From NCBI GenBank assembly GCA_006226375.1, contig SBHC01000003.1:62001-126000 (forward strand): 64,000 bases of DNA, given 5' to 3'. Source of the DNA: Deltaproteobacteria bacterium (GTDB lineage Bacteria > Myxococcota_C > UBA6777). The translations under genes were made by a program, and so were the position numbers. Shown here piece after piece: positions 34,855-43,527 of this stretch. The notes under the pieces were generated by a model. It made no database searches. It saw only the letters and a list, made by a program, of their open reading frames with translations, and had not been told where the DNA came from. Each line of letters starts with the position of its first letter. Position 1 is the stretch's first letter.

Positions 34855-35214
34855 TCAGGAGGAGAGGTTCACGTACTTCATACGAAGATCGTAGAGCATG
34901 GTCTGCAGCAAACGCTCTTCGTCGGAGGTCAGATTCCCTTTGGACTTGGCTTGCAGCATCGCGAGGATATCGATGGACTGTTTGGCCAGAGGCTTATTTT
35001 TCTTACCCTTTCGCCCATCGGGAGCGACTTCTCCCATGTGCAGCAGGGCGGAGTGGTAGAGCGACACCAAGAACGTCGGGAAATCGATTTGAGGCAGCGC
35101 GCCTCCTGCATCGATTGCATCGAGATCCTCATCCACCCAGTTCGCTCCTGCTCCTTGTTGGGAAGAGGACTCCGATTGGGAAGAGGTTTCGTTGGGAGAA
35201 CGTTCATCGGCCAT
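34855..35214 (-). CDS. DUF1844 domain protein
   Basis: A 119-residue cytosolic protein. The first 45 residues are low-complexity (Ser/Gln/Glu-rich). Residues about 45-115 match DUF1844: 'IDFPTFLVSLYHSALLHMGE', 'LAKQSIDILAMLQAKSKGNLTSDEE' elements, and 'LLQTMLYDLRMKYV'. The family is common in deltaproteobacteria and has no known function. It lies 8 bp after the small gene at 35223-35459 and 23 bp before the ClpB-like gene, so the three are probably one transcript. Confidence 0.88.
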   Translation of the reverse strand: MADERSPNETSSQSESSSQQGAGANWVDEDLDAIDAGGALPQIDFPTFLVSLYHSALLHMGEVAPDGRKGKKNKPLAKQSIDILAMLQAKSKGNLTSDEERLLQTMLYDLRMKYVNLSS

Positions 35215-35222
35215 GGTTCAAC

Positions 35223-35459
35223 TTACTCCTTGTCTGAGAAATAGAGTTTGCCAGCCCCTTCCTCGTGGTAGCTCAACAGGACTGTCTGCTCATCCGCTTC
35301 ACAGGAGGTTCCATCGGGATGCATCCATCGCGCGTTCTCCGACACGTCGGGGAGAGCGTCCAGCATCTCATTCACTTCTGCCCGAGGGACACGGGCATTG
35401 CGCAACTCGCGCTTGATGAAACGAGTGTCTTGCTTGAGCATACTACGCAGTTGGGACAT
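35223..35459 (-). CDS. Small protein, unknown function
   Basis: A 78-residue protein with AAAGGAG upstream of its ATG. The N-terminal half is helical and basic (LRSMLKQDTRFIKRELRNARVP). The second half is acidic and may form a small beta hairpin (WMHPDGTSCEADEQTVLLSY). No family is recognised. The good ribosome site and tight spacing to the DUF1844 gene support it as real. Confidence 0.6.
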   Translation of the reverse strand: MSQLRSMLKQDTRFIKRELRNARVPRAEVNEMLDALPDVSENARWMHPDGTSCEADEQTVLLSYHEEGAGKLYFSDKE

Positions 35460-35558
35460 GATGCGATTCTCCTTTGTGGCATCCAGAACATACGAACGGT
35501 TCCCCCCCAGGTCAAACAGAAATCCACCGGGAAGGTTCGTTAAATCACCAGAATTGGC

Positions 35559-37208
35559 TTAGAATAGGTCTTCAATTAATGTAACTTTTCGCACGGTTGC
35601 TTTGCGCGGAGTTACCGATATCGCTTTGGAAACGTAGCCCTTCTTTTTGAAGACGACCCGGACCGAGCGACCTCGTGGAACAGAGATGGATTTGGGTGTG
35701 ACACCGCGTTTGGTGTCGTTGATCCAAATTTCGGCCCCACTCGGTTTACTCAAAAGTCGCAGCATAATCAAGGACCTTGCACCAGAAGATCGTGGTTTGC
35801 TGCGGCGACGAGACGGAGCAGGCCGCCGTTTCCTCTGTACTTTCCGACGGTTTGAAGGTCGGCGTCGGTTGGAAGGAGCGCGAACCCTGCCCCGAGGAGC
35901 AGGACGCTTTCCAGGCTCATCGTTGTTGTTGGTGTCGTCGTTGGAGCCCACCACCACCGTTTCAATGGCTTTGCGCGGCCTGGGCTTGGGTCCCCAATTG
36001 CCCTTGAGCATGACAACTTTGCGACGTTTGGGAGGCTTCTTCCGTGCGGCCGCTTTGCGCTGCTGCGCCAGAGACATCCACATCCAGGCCACCAGTCCAA
36101 CACTTAAGGCTGCTAACCCAGCGAACAGCCAAACCAACCGGCTTGTCTTGGGCTTCTCTTTCCTCCGGTACTGAATCGAGGGGCGCTGCTTCCGCTTGGC
36201 CGATTGACCTCCAGAAGCTTTGAGATCCTGGTAGATGTCTTCCGCGATCGGAGAGACTCCACATTCTTTCATCGCCACATCCAGCATCTGCCCAAAGGCT
36301 TGCGCCACAGGAAAACGCTGTTCGATGTCCTTGCTTAAGGCCCGCTGGATAAACTGCTCCAACACCTCAGGATATTCCGTGGTGGGATCGAGTTCAGCTA
36401 GAGTTGGAGGGAACGCCTCAAGTTGAAGACGCATGGTCTCTCGCTGACCGCCGCCATCAAAGGGCCGCTGCCCCGTCAACATCTCTGCGAGAATCACACC
36501 GCAAGCGTAAAGATCCGTGTGTGGTCCCATCAACGCGATGTCACCACGGACCTGCTCAGGAGCCATGTAAAAAGGCGTGCCCACAGCGTATTTGGATCGT
36601 TCTTGCGACTCCTGGTCGGAGCCGCCAATCAGCTGAGCGATACCAAAGTCAACAATCTTCAACACCATGCGACCACGAGAACCTGTAATCAGAACCAGGT
36701 TTTCGGGCTTCAAGTCGCGGTGGATGATGCCTCGTTCGTGAGCGTAAGAGAGCGCATCCAACAGCTGGGAGAAAAGCTCCCAGACCCAACCTCGTTCAGG
36801 TTTGGGATGGACTCGCAAGACACGAAACAGGCTGTTCCCTTCCAGCCACTCGGTGATCAGGTAGAAGCCGATATCTTCAGCAAACCCAAAGTCGATCACC
36901 TGAAGAACATTCTCGTGCTGCAGCTCGGCCAGAACCCGCGCTTCGGCCTGGAAGCGATCGGTAAAGCTGGAGTCTTGCGCAAGCTTGGGGTGCAAGATTT
37001 TAACAGCGAACGAATTCCCCAACGAGACATGGCGAGCCTCATAGACAGCGCCAAAGCCTCCGCCTCCCACACGACGCACAAGCTCGTAGTTGTTGATCGT
37101 GCGTGACACCAGCGAGGGCCACTCTCCATCAAAAGGGAACTTGCACTTCTTGCAACGTTCCGCGCCGTCGGCGTTTTCAAGCTGACACTCACTACAAACT
37201 ACAGGCAT
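35559..37208 (-). CDS. Ser/Thr protein kinase with N-terminal zinc ribbon and C-terminal PEGA domain
   Basis: A 549-residue membrane kinase. It starts with a zinc-ribbon (C5xxC8 and C19xxC22). The kinase domain is about 40-300, with Lys70 (FAVKILHP), HRD (Asp165, IIHRDLKPEN) and DFG (KIVDFGIAQ) all intact. One transmembrane helix (LVWLFAGLAALSVGLVAWMWM, about 360) is followed by a basic Arg/Lys/Pro-rich region. The last about 70 residues are a PEGA domain (SKPSGAEIWINDTKRGVTP), expected outside the cytoplasm and probably envelope-binding. It is the first gene of the minus-strand run leading to the ClpB-like gene, but 99 bp separate it from the next gene. Confidence 0.94.
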   Translation of the reverse strand: MPVVCSECQLENADGAERCKKCKFPFDGEWPSLVSRTINNYELVRRVGGGGFGAVYEARHVSLGNSFAVKILHPKLAQDSSFTDRFQAEARVLAELQHENVLQVIDFGFAEDIGFYLITEWLEGNSLFRVLRVHPKPERGWVWELFSQLLDALSYAHERGIIHRDLKPENLVLITGSRGRMVLKIVDFGIAQLIGGSDQESQERSKYAVGTPFYMAPEQVRGDIALMGPHTDLYACGVILAEMLTGQRPFDGGGQRETMRLQLEAFPPTLAELDPTTEYPEVLEQFIQRALSKDIEQRFPVAQAFGQMLDVAMKECGVSPIAEDIYQDLKASGGQSAKRKQRPSIQYRRKEKPKTSRLVWLFAGLAALSVGLVAWMWMSLAQQRKAAARKKPPKRRKVVMLKGNWGPKPRPRKAIETVVVGSNDDTNNNDEPGKRPAPRGRVRAPSNRRRPSNRRKVQRKRRPAPSRRRSKPRSSGARSLIMLRLLSKPSGAEIWINDTKRGVTPKSISVPRGRSVRVVFKKKGYVSKAISVTPRKATVRKVTLIEDLF

Positions 37209-37382
37209 GGGTCTCTCGTTTGTACATCGTCGTTGGATGGCAAAGTAGGGATTGCGTTCTCGATTAAGACGCGCGAGTTTAACATGTCTGTTCCTCTAAG
37301 CCAATGCTTTGTTACATCTTCCCTTCTCTTGGACTCGCTACCGACCGTCGTTCGAGGCTTTCCCCCTCCCCTATCACAGTCC

Positions 37383-38414
37383 TCACGCGGGATGATACTC
37401 CCAACGTTCATGGGTCTGCACGAGCACAGCTTCTCCCAAATCCGTCAGCCACTGAAGGTAACATAGAGATTCGCTCATCACCAAGAACAAGGCATGGCGT
37501 GTCATTTCCTGCCCGAATACGGCTTGCGCCATCGCGTAAACGGTGTGGGGTCCCTCTTGAAGAAAGGCTCGAACACGCTCCAGCCGTCGATCTTGCCTTG
37601 CGGTCAAGCGATGGACCACGTCGCGGTGTCCAGTGAAGGAAAAGCCATGTCCAGGGACCACACGCTGGATGGGAAGCTCTCTCAGCCGACGCAAGCTCTT
37701 CTGGTACGTGGCCAACCCTTGCCAAGCCAGCGGGGACACATCATCGGGATAATACACCGGGTTGGACGGGAAGCGCTCCAACAAGACGTCCCCGCCGATC
37801 AAGATGCCAGGCTCTTCCAACCAAAATGCGGTGCACCAAGGGCTGTGACCTGGAACATGCAACATGGTCGCGCGATGCCGCCCCGCCATCCACAAGCCTT
37901 CTTGCGCCGCCACGGTGCGATGAATCTGAACGGGACCGGCCATCTCGTCAAAGTGTGACGGCGAATTCCGAGAACGTTCTATCTGTTCAGGCTCCACCCC
38001 AGAGCGAGCCAAAAGCTCCAGGTAACCCTTTCGAGCATGCGCCCAATGTTCCAGGTAGTCTTCAAAGCGAGATTGACTTGCATTCCAGGCCCGCACTTGC
38101 GCACCCGAACGCTCCACAAACTCACCGGCCAAGCCAAAGTGATCGAGGTGGGGGTGTGTCAACCAGATTTCCCCAAGATCGGACCACGTCAGGCCATGCT
38201 CTGCCAGCACCTGCTCCACAATCGCGACGTTGTCTTTGTACCGCATTCCTGTGTCGATCAACGCAGGAGGATCCCCCAAGACCAACACAGCATTGACAGG
38301 TTCAATCTGAAAGGGAATGTGCAAGGGGATCCGTACAAGCCCAGCTTCCAGCAACGTTTGACGTTCTTCTTCCGTAGGCAAATACCGCTCCACATCGAGC
38401 CGACTGACAGTCAT
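37383..38414 (-). CDS. Metallo-beta-lactamase-fold hydrolase
   Basis: A 343-residue protein starting at 38414 (MTVSRLD) after GAGGGA. The metal motif THPHLDHFG is near residue 100. Further ligands are 'LHVPGHSPW', 'ILIGGDVLL' and 'RVVPGHGFSF'. The C-terminal 70 residues are a winged-helix-like cap (RLERVRAFLQEGPHTVYAMAQAVFG), as in the LACTB2-type group of MBL hydrolases, which cleave thioesters or RNA. The substrate is not evident. It is separated from the PEGA kinase by 174 bp. Confidence 0.9.
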   Translation of the reverse strand: MTVSRLDVERYLPTEEERQTLLEAGLVRIPLHIPFQIEPVNAVLVLGDPPALIDTGMRYKDNVAIVEQVLAEHGLTWSDLGEIWLTHPHLDHFGLAGEFVERSGAQVRAWNASQSRFEDYLEHWAHARKGYLELLARSGVEPEQIERSRNSPSHFDEMAGPVQIHRTVAAQEGLWMAGRHRATMLHVPGHSPWCTAFWLEEPGILIGGDVLLERFPSNPVYYPDDVSPLAWQGLATYQKSLRRLRELPIQRVVPGHGFSFTGHRDVVHRLTARQDRRLERVRAFLQEGPHTVYAMAQAVFGQEMTRHALFLVMSESLCYLQWLTDLGEAVLVQTHERWEYHPA

Positions 38415-38781
38415 AAGTTTGTCTTCCCTCACAATGATCCAAGTTCCCGCAATTCAAAACCCATCCAGGCCCCTTTGTATAGCATGTGTTTCCGACCTGC
38501 ACAGGGCACTCTTGCGGACGGCAAAAAGCGCCCTCATCTTGCGCATAGCCCCTTAACGTGTCAACTTGGACAGCCATAAACTGTAGGGATGTACTCTTGC
38601 ACACAAGACAGACCTATGGCATCTTTGAGGTTGGTGTGGTGCTACATTTTGGAGTCCACCCACTCCACAAACGACAACCGTAAGGAACCTGACAAATCTC
38701 TTCAGTTCCCGTACATTGTCTTGTGACGTTTTCGTCGTTTCTGACCCAACGGCACCGCTGCTCGGGAGAAAAAGAAGGCTC
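38415..38781. other. Intergenic region between divergent genes (367 bp)
   Basis: This stretch lies between the divergent MBL hydrolase and kinase genes. It has no credible coding frame, no tRNA and no clear inverted repeat. It holds the start region of the MBL gene on the minus strand. A TTG-initiated upstream extension of the kinase frame (from 38716) has no ribosome site and is not accepted. Promoters for both genes are expected here, but I cannot point to a good match. Confidence 0.5.
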
Positions 38782-40881
38782 GTGAGTCGCTCATCCTCCA
38801 AGACCAATCACTGGACTGATGCACACGCTGCATCTCACGGTACCGGTTCGGCTGGAGCGCAAGAGAGTCGTACGCCAGAGGATCCTTGGGTCAATCAGAT
38901 CATCGGAAACTACAGGCTCCTCAAGCGCATCGGGGAAGGTGCGACCGCAATTGTTTACCGAGCGACCCACCTCCAGTTGGACCGCATCTACGCCTTAAAA
39001 ATTCTCCATCCCATGATCGCCACCCAGCCGGGCATGCGAGATCGCTTCCTCCGCGAGGCCAAAACCGCAGCCCAACTTGAGCACGAGAACATTATCTTCA
39101 TCAACGACTTCGCCATCGACGCCACCTTCGGCCCATACATGGTGATGGAATACCTGGAGGGAATGACGCTCAAGGAAGTCTTGGAAGAGCAAGGCATCCT
39201 CCCCCTCCATCGCATACTTGCGATCTCTCTTCAGGTTTGCAACGCGCTCTCTGCAGCCCACAATCATGGGATTATCCACCGCGACTTGAAGCCTGAAAAT
39301 ATCTTCTTGGAGCGACGGGAAGACGGAGTCGAGCGAGCCAAGATCCTCGACTTTGGAATCGCTCGTTTGGCCCAAAGCACCAGCTCCATCACAGGCGATG
39401 GCAAGCTCATTGGCACGCCCTTGTATATGTCGCCCGAACAATGCCGCGGCCAATTCCCGCTCTCACCCGCCAGCGACATCTACTCCTTTGGGATCACGTT
39501 GTACGAGATGCTCACAGGGGCGCCTCCCTTCCAGAGCGACAGCCCCCACAAGCTGATCATCGACCACTTTCTCGCGACACCTCCTGACCTGGACTACTCG
39601 TTCCCTGAAGAGCTCCGCCAGTTGCAGCGCGAGCTGTTGGCCAAAGAGCCGGAGGAGCGGCCCCAAAGCTTCGCTCAACTCGCCGTTCGCTTGCGAGAGT
39701 CGATCGAAGCCACCCAGGCGAGCAACGCGCCCATGTACGCCACTCTGGAAGAAGCGCCCATCCCACAAGCGGTGCTTGACGCCATCTCAGTAAAGATGGG
39801 ACCTGCAGCCTCGTCACAGGCAGCGCAAGGCGTGCTGCCTCCCCTTCAGATCCAGAACACAGAGCTGTATCACCCTTCTGTCCCTGACTCACACGACTCC
39901 CTCACTCCTCCTCCAGGACCGTACTCCCTTGGAGGAGAGACAGCGACCCAGGAACAGCTCCCCTCCATCCGGAAACGAGGACGCTCTGGCTCGTTCTTGT
40001 CACCCCGCGACAAGACCTCGGCGCGTGTTCCCAACCCACACCTGCAACAGCAACCTGTGGTGGTCAAGCGCCGCGAGACAGGTTCGCATGTATCGCCCTC
40101 TCATGACCCTTTGATCAATGACCTGGAACAGCTGTTTTCAACGCCAAGCCAGGAGGGTGACGCTCCCCGAGAGGTGTCGCTTTCCTCGACAGCGTGGGAT
40201 GTAGCATCCCCTCTTACACCACAGCCTCGCTCCCAGCCCACGTATCCACCGCTCCAGACCACGCCGTTGCCCCGAGACAAGACAAGACCAGGCAGCGGAG
40301 AACACCCCTTCTTCCAGCACCCGGAGACGTCGACGCCAAGCACTCCAACCAACCCCCAAGCGTTGCCGTCACGCGTGTCGCAATCTCCGGACCTTGGTGC
40401 GGTACGTCGGACACAAGCGTGGAGCGAGTCTGACCCCATCATTGAGCTGCAAAAACCCAAAGATACTGCGTCCAACTCCCTGTTCCAGCGACCTCCAACG
40501 TCACCGTTCAAGGGTAACTCTTCGGCTCCCTCTCTTCAGGCTCCCGCGACGCCACCCCCCCCCACGGAACGTGGCCCGATTCCGGTCATTGCTCCCAAGC
40601 AGCACCGCATCACGGGTAGTCACGAACAAATGACAGGGATGCCACCCAACGCATCCCTCACCCCGGAAGAACTGGAGATGGCGTTGTTTAATCTCGACGC
40701 CGCAACGGAGATTGACCTCTCCCAAGCGCCACGTCGATCGCGCAGACGCCCAGGGCAGCCCAAATCCCTTTACAGAACCTGGTGGTTTTGGGGCCTTCTC
40801 CTTGCAGGATTGGGCCTAAGCAGTTACCTCGTGTACCTGATCCTGTCACTCCCAGCGCTACCACCCATCTTGTTTGTGTGA
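38782..40881 (+). CDS. Ser/Thr protein kinase, tail-anchored
   Basis: About 699 residues from GTG at 38782; the start is uncertain, with an in-frame TTG at 38716 possible. The kinase domain (about 30-300 here) is complete: Gly loop IGEGATAIVYRA, Lys in YALKILHP, IIHRDLKPEN, DFGIARLAQ and GTPLYMSPEQ. It is followed by a roughly 330-residue Pro/Ser/Thr-rich unstructured region and a final hydrophobic helix (WGLLLAGLGLSSYLVYLIL) that likely anchors the protein by its tail. No extracytoplasmic sensor is present. It is divergent from the MBL hydrolase and 66 bp before the next gene. Confidence 0.92.
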   Translation: MSRSSSKTNHWTDAHAASHGTGSAGAQESRTPEDPWVNQIIGNYRLLKRIGEGATAIVYRATHLQLDRIYALKILHPMIATQPGMRDRFLREAKTAAQLEHENIIFINDFAIDATFGPYMVMEYLEGMTLKEVLEEQGILPLHRILAISLQVCNALSAAHNHGIIHRDLKPENIFLERREDGVERAKILDFGIARLAQSTSSITGDGKLIGTPLYMSPEQCRGQFPLSPASDIYSFGITLYEMLTGAPPFQSDSPHKLIIDHFLATPPDLDYSFPEELRQLQRELLAKEPEERPQSFAQLAVRLRESIEATQASNAPMYATLEEAPIPQAVLDAISVKMGPAASSQAAQGVLPPLQIQNTELYHPSVPDSHDSLTPPPGPYSLGGETATQEQLPSIRKRGRSGSFLSPRDKTSARVPNPHLQQQPVVVKRRETGSHVSPSHDPLINDLEQLFSTPSQEGDAPREVSLSSTAWDVASPLTPQPRSQPTYPPLQTTPLPRDKTRPGSGEHPFFQHPETSTPSTPTNPQALPSRVSQSPDLGAVRRTQAWSESDPIIELQKPKDTASNSLFQRPPTSPFKGNSSAPSLQAPATPPPPTERGPIPVIAPKQHRITGSHEQMTGMPPNASLTPEELEMALFNLDAATEIDLSQAPRRSRRRPGQPKSLYRTWWFWGLLLAGLGLSSYLVYLILSLPALPPILFV

Positions 40882-40947
40882 GGACCCAATCTCTTCACCG
40901 GACCTAACACTCCGCCCCGTTCATACGATGAGTCAGACCACAGGCCC

Positions 40948-42045
40948 ATGACCAAACACCATTCCTCGTTGTCCCCCTCGCAAGCCAGACCCACACTCAG
41001 CCCCCAAGAACAGCAGGGGTTGTTGCGCGGCATTACTCTGGAACGCTCGCACCCATGGCGGTCCAGCCTTCGCTTTGCCTTGTTTGTGATGCCAACCCTG
41101 TGGATTCTGCTGACGGTTCTCTTTGTGCTTCTGGGCCAGGGGGTTTGGGCCATTCTTGATGCGTTGGCCTGGAGTTTGTTGGCCAGCACCATCATCACCT
41201 TGTTGTACCATGTGCTCTACCCTGCCCTGCTTGATCCTCCCCGGCTTCGTCTACGCAACGAAACCCTGCAAGTCCAAAGTGGCCCCCATGACCACTGGAT
41301 GCTGCCACTGGACGAGCCTTTCAGCCTGCATCTCTTGTACCGCGACTACCGCGAAGACGCCCTCCTCGTGGTTCAACCGGCTGAGGCACCGCCGCTGTTT
41401 TTGTACGGACGCTACCGCAAGCATCGTTACCTGCCCGAGACAGCTTTGGTTGTAGATCCCCTGGGCTTCTCCCTTGCAGAGGTTGCCCTCGACCAGATCG
41501 GCGCGTGGATGCTTCCCGATCGTGAAGCAGAATACCTTGCCCCTCTCGCCACGCTACTGATGGAGGCGCCCGGTTGTGAGCGATACGAGTTCGCCTTGCC
41601 GCTTGCACCGTCACCGTACACGTTAAGGCTTACACACCATCACATCTCGTACTTTTTCCACAACGAGAGGCTGGGACATTTCCCTCTGGATACAACCCAG
41701 GTGGAAGCGTACCGAGTACCGTCCTCGTCGTTCTCTGGATTGCTGCTGGAGTTAATAGACGCCGACAACGAAAGCGGCTGGATCGTTGTGGAGTGGCCCC
41801 TGCCCGTTCCGTCTCTCCAAGACCTGGATGAAGCTCCCGGCCCCGTTCCTACCACGGCGCTCTCGCTGCCGCCTTTGGACGCGGTGCTGTTTCTGCATTA
41901 CCTCGACACCCAAGAGATCCTCCTGGACGCCACGCTCCTGCTTCAATCCAAGAAGCCCTCCGAGCCACCGACAGAATCGATGGTCTCCAACTCTTCTGCC
42001 TCAGAGATCGAAAGCCAGGATCCCGAAAGCATCCGCCCAGACTGA
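40948..42045 (+). CDS. Membrane protein, unknown function
   Basis: A 365-residue protein. Two N-terminal helices (about 32-55 and 65-85: PTLWILLTVLFVLLGQ and ALAWSLLASTIITLLY) are followed by a soluble, beta-rich part with repeated strands and Leu/Pro-rich turns, resembling PH-like membrane-protein domains (inference). The tail (about 335-365) is Ser/Pro/Glu-rich and disordered. No family is recognised. It is 66 bp downstream of the kinase and may be co-transcribed and a substrate. It converges with the cytochrome c-like gene, with only 2 bp between stops. Confidence 0.75.
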   Translation: MTKHHSSLSPSQARPTLSPQEQQGLLRGITLERSHPWRSSLRFALFVMPTLWILLTVLFVLLGQGVWAILDALAWSLLASTIITLLYHVLYPALLDPPRLRLRNETLQVQSGPHDHWMLPLDEPFSLHLLYRDYREDALLVVQPAEAPPLFLYGRYRKHRYLPETALVVDPLGFSLAEVALDQIGAWMLPDREAEYLAPLATLLMEAPGCERYEFALPLAPSPYTLRLTHHHISYFFHNERLGHFPLDTTQVEAYRVPSSSFSGLLLELIDADNESGWIVVEWPLPVPSLQDLDEAPGPVPTTALSLPPLDAVLFLHYLDTQEILLDATLLLQSKKPSEPPTESMVSNSSASEIESQDPESIRPD

Positions 42046-42047
42046 AG

Positions 42048-43124
42048 CTACTTTGCAGGACGTGCTGGCACAGGCTTCCGACGAGGAGGGATGGCCCGCC
42101 GGTTGGGTCGCGTGGTGGGCTTTTTCGCCTTGTACGGTTGGTACGCCGGAACAGGGTGACGAACCACACCCTTCATCCACTGCCAAAGATAACCCACCTG
42201 AACTTTGGGCATCTCCTTGATGGCAGGCATCGCTTTTCCACGATGCATCGCATCCGCTGACTTGAACGTCACGTGGTAGTGCAATTCGTCCACGTTGTAC
42301 GCGAAGTAGAACATCGCCAAGGGCTTCACAAAGTCATTCCCAAACGTAGCACCGATGCGATGGGCACCGTGGCAGAACTGGCACGCTCCCCGGTACATCA
42401 ACCAACCTTTGCGAACGGTCGGCTTGTTGGGCCCTGCAAACTGTTTGTAGTAGGCGTCCTCGTTGACCAATTCAATACCGGTCAGGGTGTTCACTCGCTT
42501 CCAAACCTGTACGTTGCCAGCGACGTGGTCCAAGACATGAGGATGGTCGCCTTTCTGGACCACCACTTTGTTGCCTCGAAACCAAACGGGTCGATTGTCC
42601 TTGTAAATGGGGAGCGCCGGAGTTCTCATCACCATGGGGAAGTGACGGGTCCAACCCTTGGTCTCCTTCATTTTTACTGCAACAAACACTGGCATCGGGT
42701 CACGGCCAGGCACTGTCTTGAGTGGATAGGGCACCACCATCCCGTTGCGAAAATGGAGCAGCGCCAGATTCACATAACGAGGCTTGCGATACTGCTGCAA
42801 CAGCGTACGCACCCACACCCCTTTGTAGGTTCGATTTCCGTGGTACTGAACGTCGAACATCTTCCGGGTCTCAAGCTTTATGTTCTTCCAAAACACTCGC
42901 ATTTCACGTGTTTTTGGAACGTCCTTTCCGTCCGCGTACTGACCCGCAGTTCGTGTCCAGATGCTGACGCCGCGCCACCCCATCAGAGGCGGAGGAGGCT
43001 GTGGCTTCTCCAGCGGTTCAATGATTAAAGGCTCCGCAGTGACCGGATCATTCCAAGAACTAAGCCACCCCAAAAGCCAGCCAAGCCCCAACACTGCAAC
43101 GAGAAGTAGTCCTTTTGTTCTCAT
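42048..43124 (-). CDS. Exported cytochrome c-like protein
   Basis: A 358-residue protein. ATG follows AAAGGAG. The N-terminal hydrophobic segment (about 5-22) is an uncleaved anchor or signal peptide. One haem-binding motif CQFCH (Cys248, Cys251, His252) is present, and Met in 'GKAMPAIKEMPKVQ' could be the axial ligand. Residues about 50-240 lack cytochrome features. They show a pattern similar to the molybdopterin-binding oxidoreductase fold ('YKGVWVRTLLQQYRKPRYVNLALLHFRNG'-type strand-helix order, split here) without visible cofactor ligands; this part is an inference. The Pro/Arg-rich tail is disordered. Role in electron transfer is likely, partner unknown. Confidence 0.8.
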   Translation of the reverse strand: MRTKGLLLVAVLGLGWLLGWLSSWNDPVTAEPLIIEPLEKPQPPPPLMGWRGVSIWTRTAGQYADGKDVPKTREMRVFWKNIKLETRKMFDVQYHGNRTYKGVWVRTLLQQYRKPRYVNLALLHFRNGMVVPYPLKTVPGRDPMPVFVAVKMKETKGWTRHFPMVMRTPALPIYKDNRPVWFRGNKVVVQKGDHPHVLDHVAGNVQVWKRVNTLTGIELVNEDAYYKQFAGPNKPTVRKGWLMYRGACQFCHGAHRIGATFGNDFVKPLAMFYFAYNVDELHYHVTFKSADAMHRGKAMPAIKEMPKVQVGYLWQWMKGVVRHPVPAYQPYKAKKPTTRPNRRAIPPRRKPVPARPAK

Positions 43125-43277
43125 GGCTTCTCCTTTCCCTTACACCCAATCCAAACACCACCTCGCCACCACCCCAAGCAAGCTCTTGCGTGCGTCCCCA
43201 GACACAACACCATCGCTCACCTGGCAAAAGAAAAAGCGACCCATCAAGCGTACGTTCTCCAAGCTGCTTTCTCATGA

Positions 43278-43394
43278 CCTGGATCAAAGACAGGGTTGAT
43301 CCAGGGAGCAAGAACGTCGCGCCAAAGCCTCTTTAGAGAAGGCCGGACCTCCGCTTCACTCTAGGCGTTGCTCTCTCCGTTTGATTTGGATCAA
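43278..43394. promoter_or_regulatory. Inverted repeat with a third half-site between divergent genes
   Basis: The 403-bp region 43125-43527 between the cytochrome c-like gene (minus) and a lipoprotein gene (plus) has no coding sequence. It contains perfect 10-bp arms CCTGGATCAA (43278-43287) and TTGATCCAGG (43296-43305) with an 8-nt spacer, and a further TGGATCAA at 43387-43394. This looks like an operator for a dimeric regulator of one or both genes. Confidence 0.45.
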
Positions 43395-43527
43395 TGCTAG
43401 GAAAATCCGGCGTCAAAGCAAAAATCCTCCCCATCGCTATATTGAAGGGTGTGTTTTGGGTCTTCAAGGTGCTCCAAATGCCTTGGAGTTCTGATGAGGG
43501 CCGGTGGGTGATGAGAGGAGGCGTGGG

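Noticed and set aside
39411-39428. TGGCACGCCCTTG, similar to a sigma-54 promoter
   Set aside because: Spacing is wrong (4 not 5 bases) and it lies inside the conserved kinase motif GTPLYMSPEQ.
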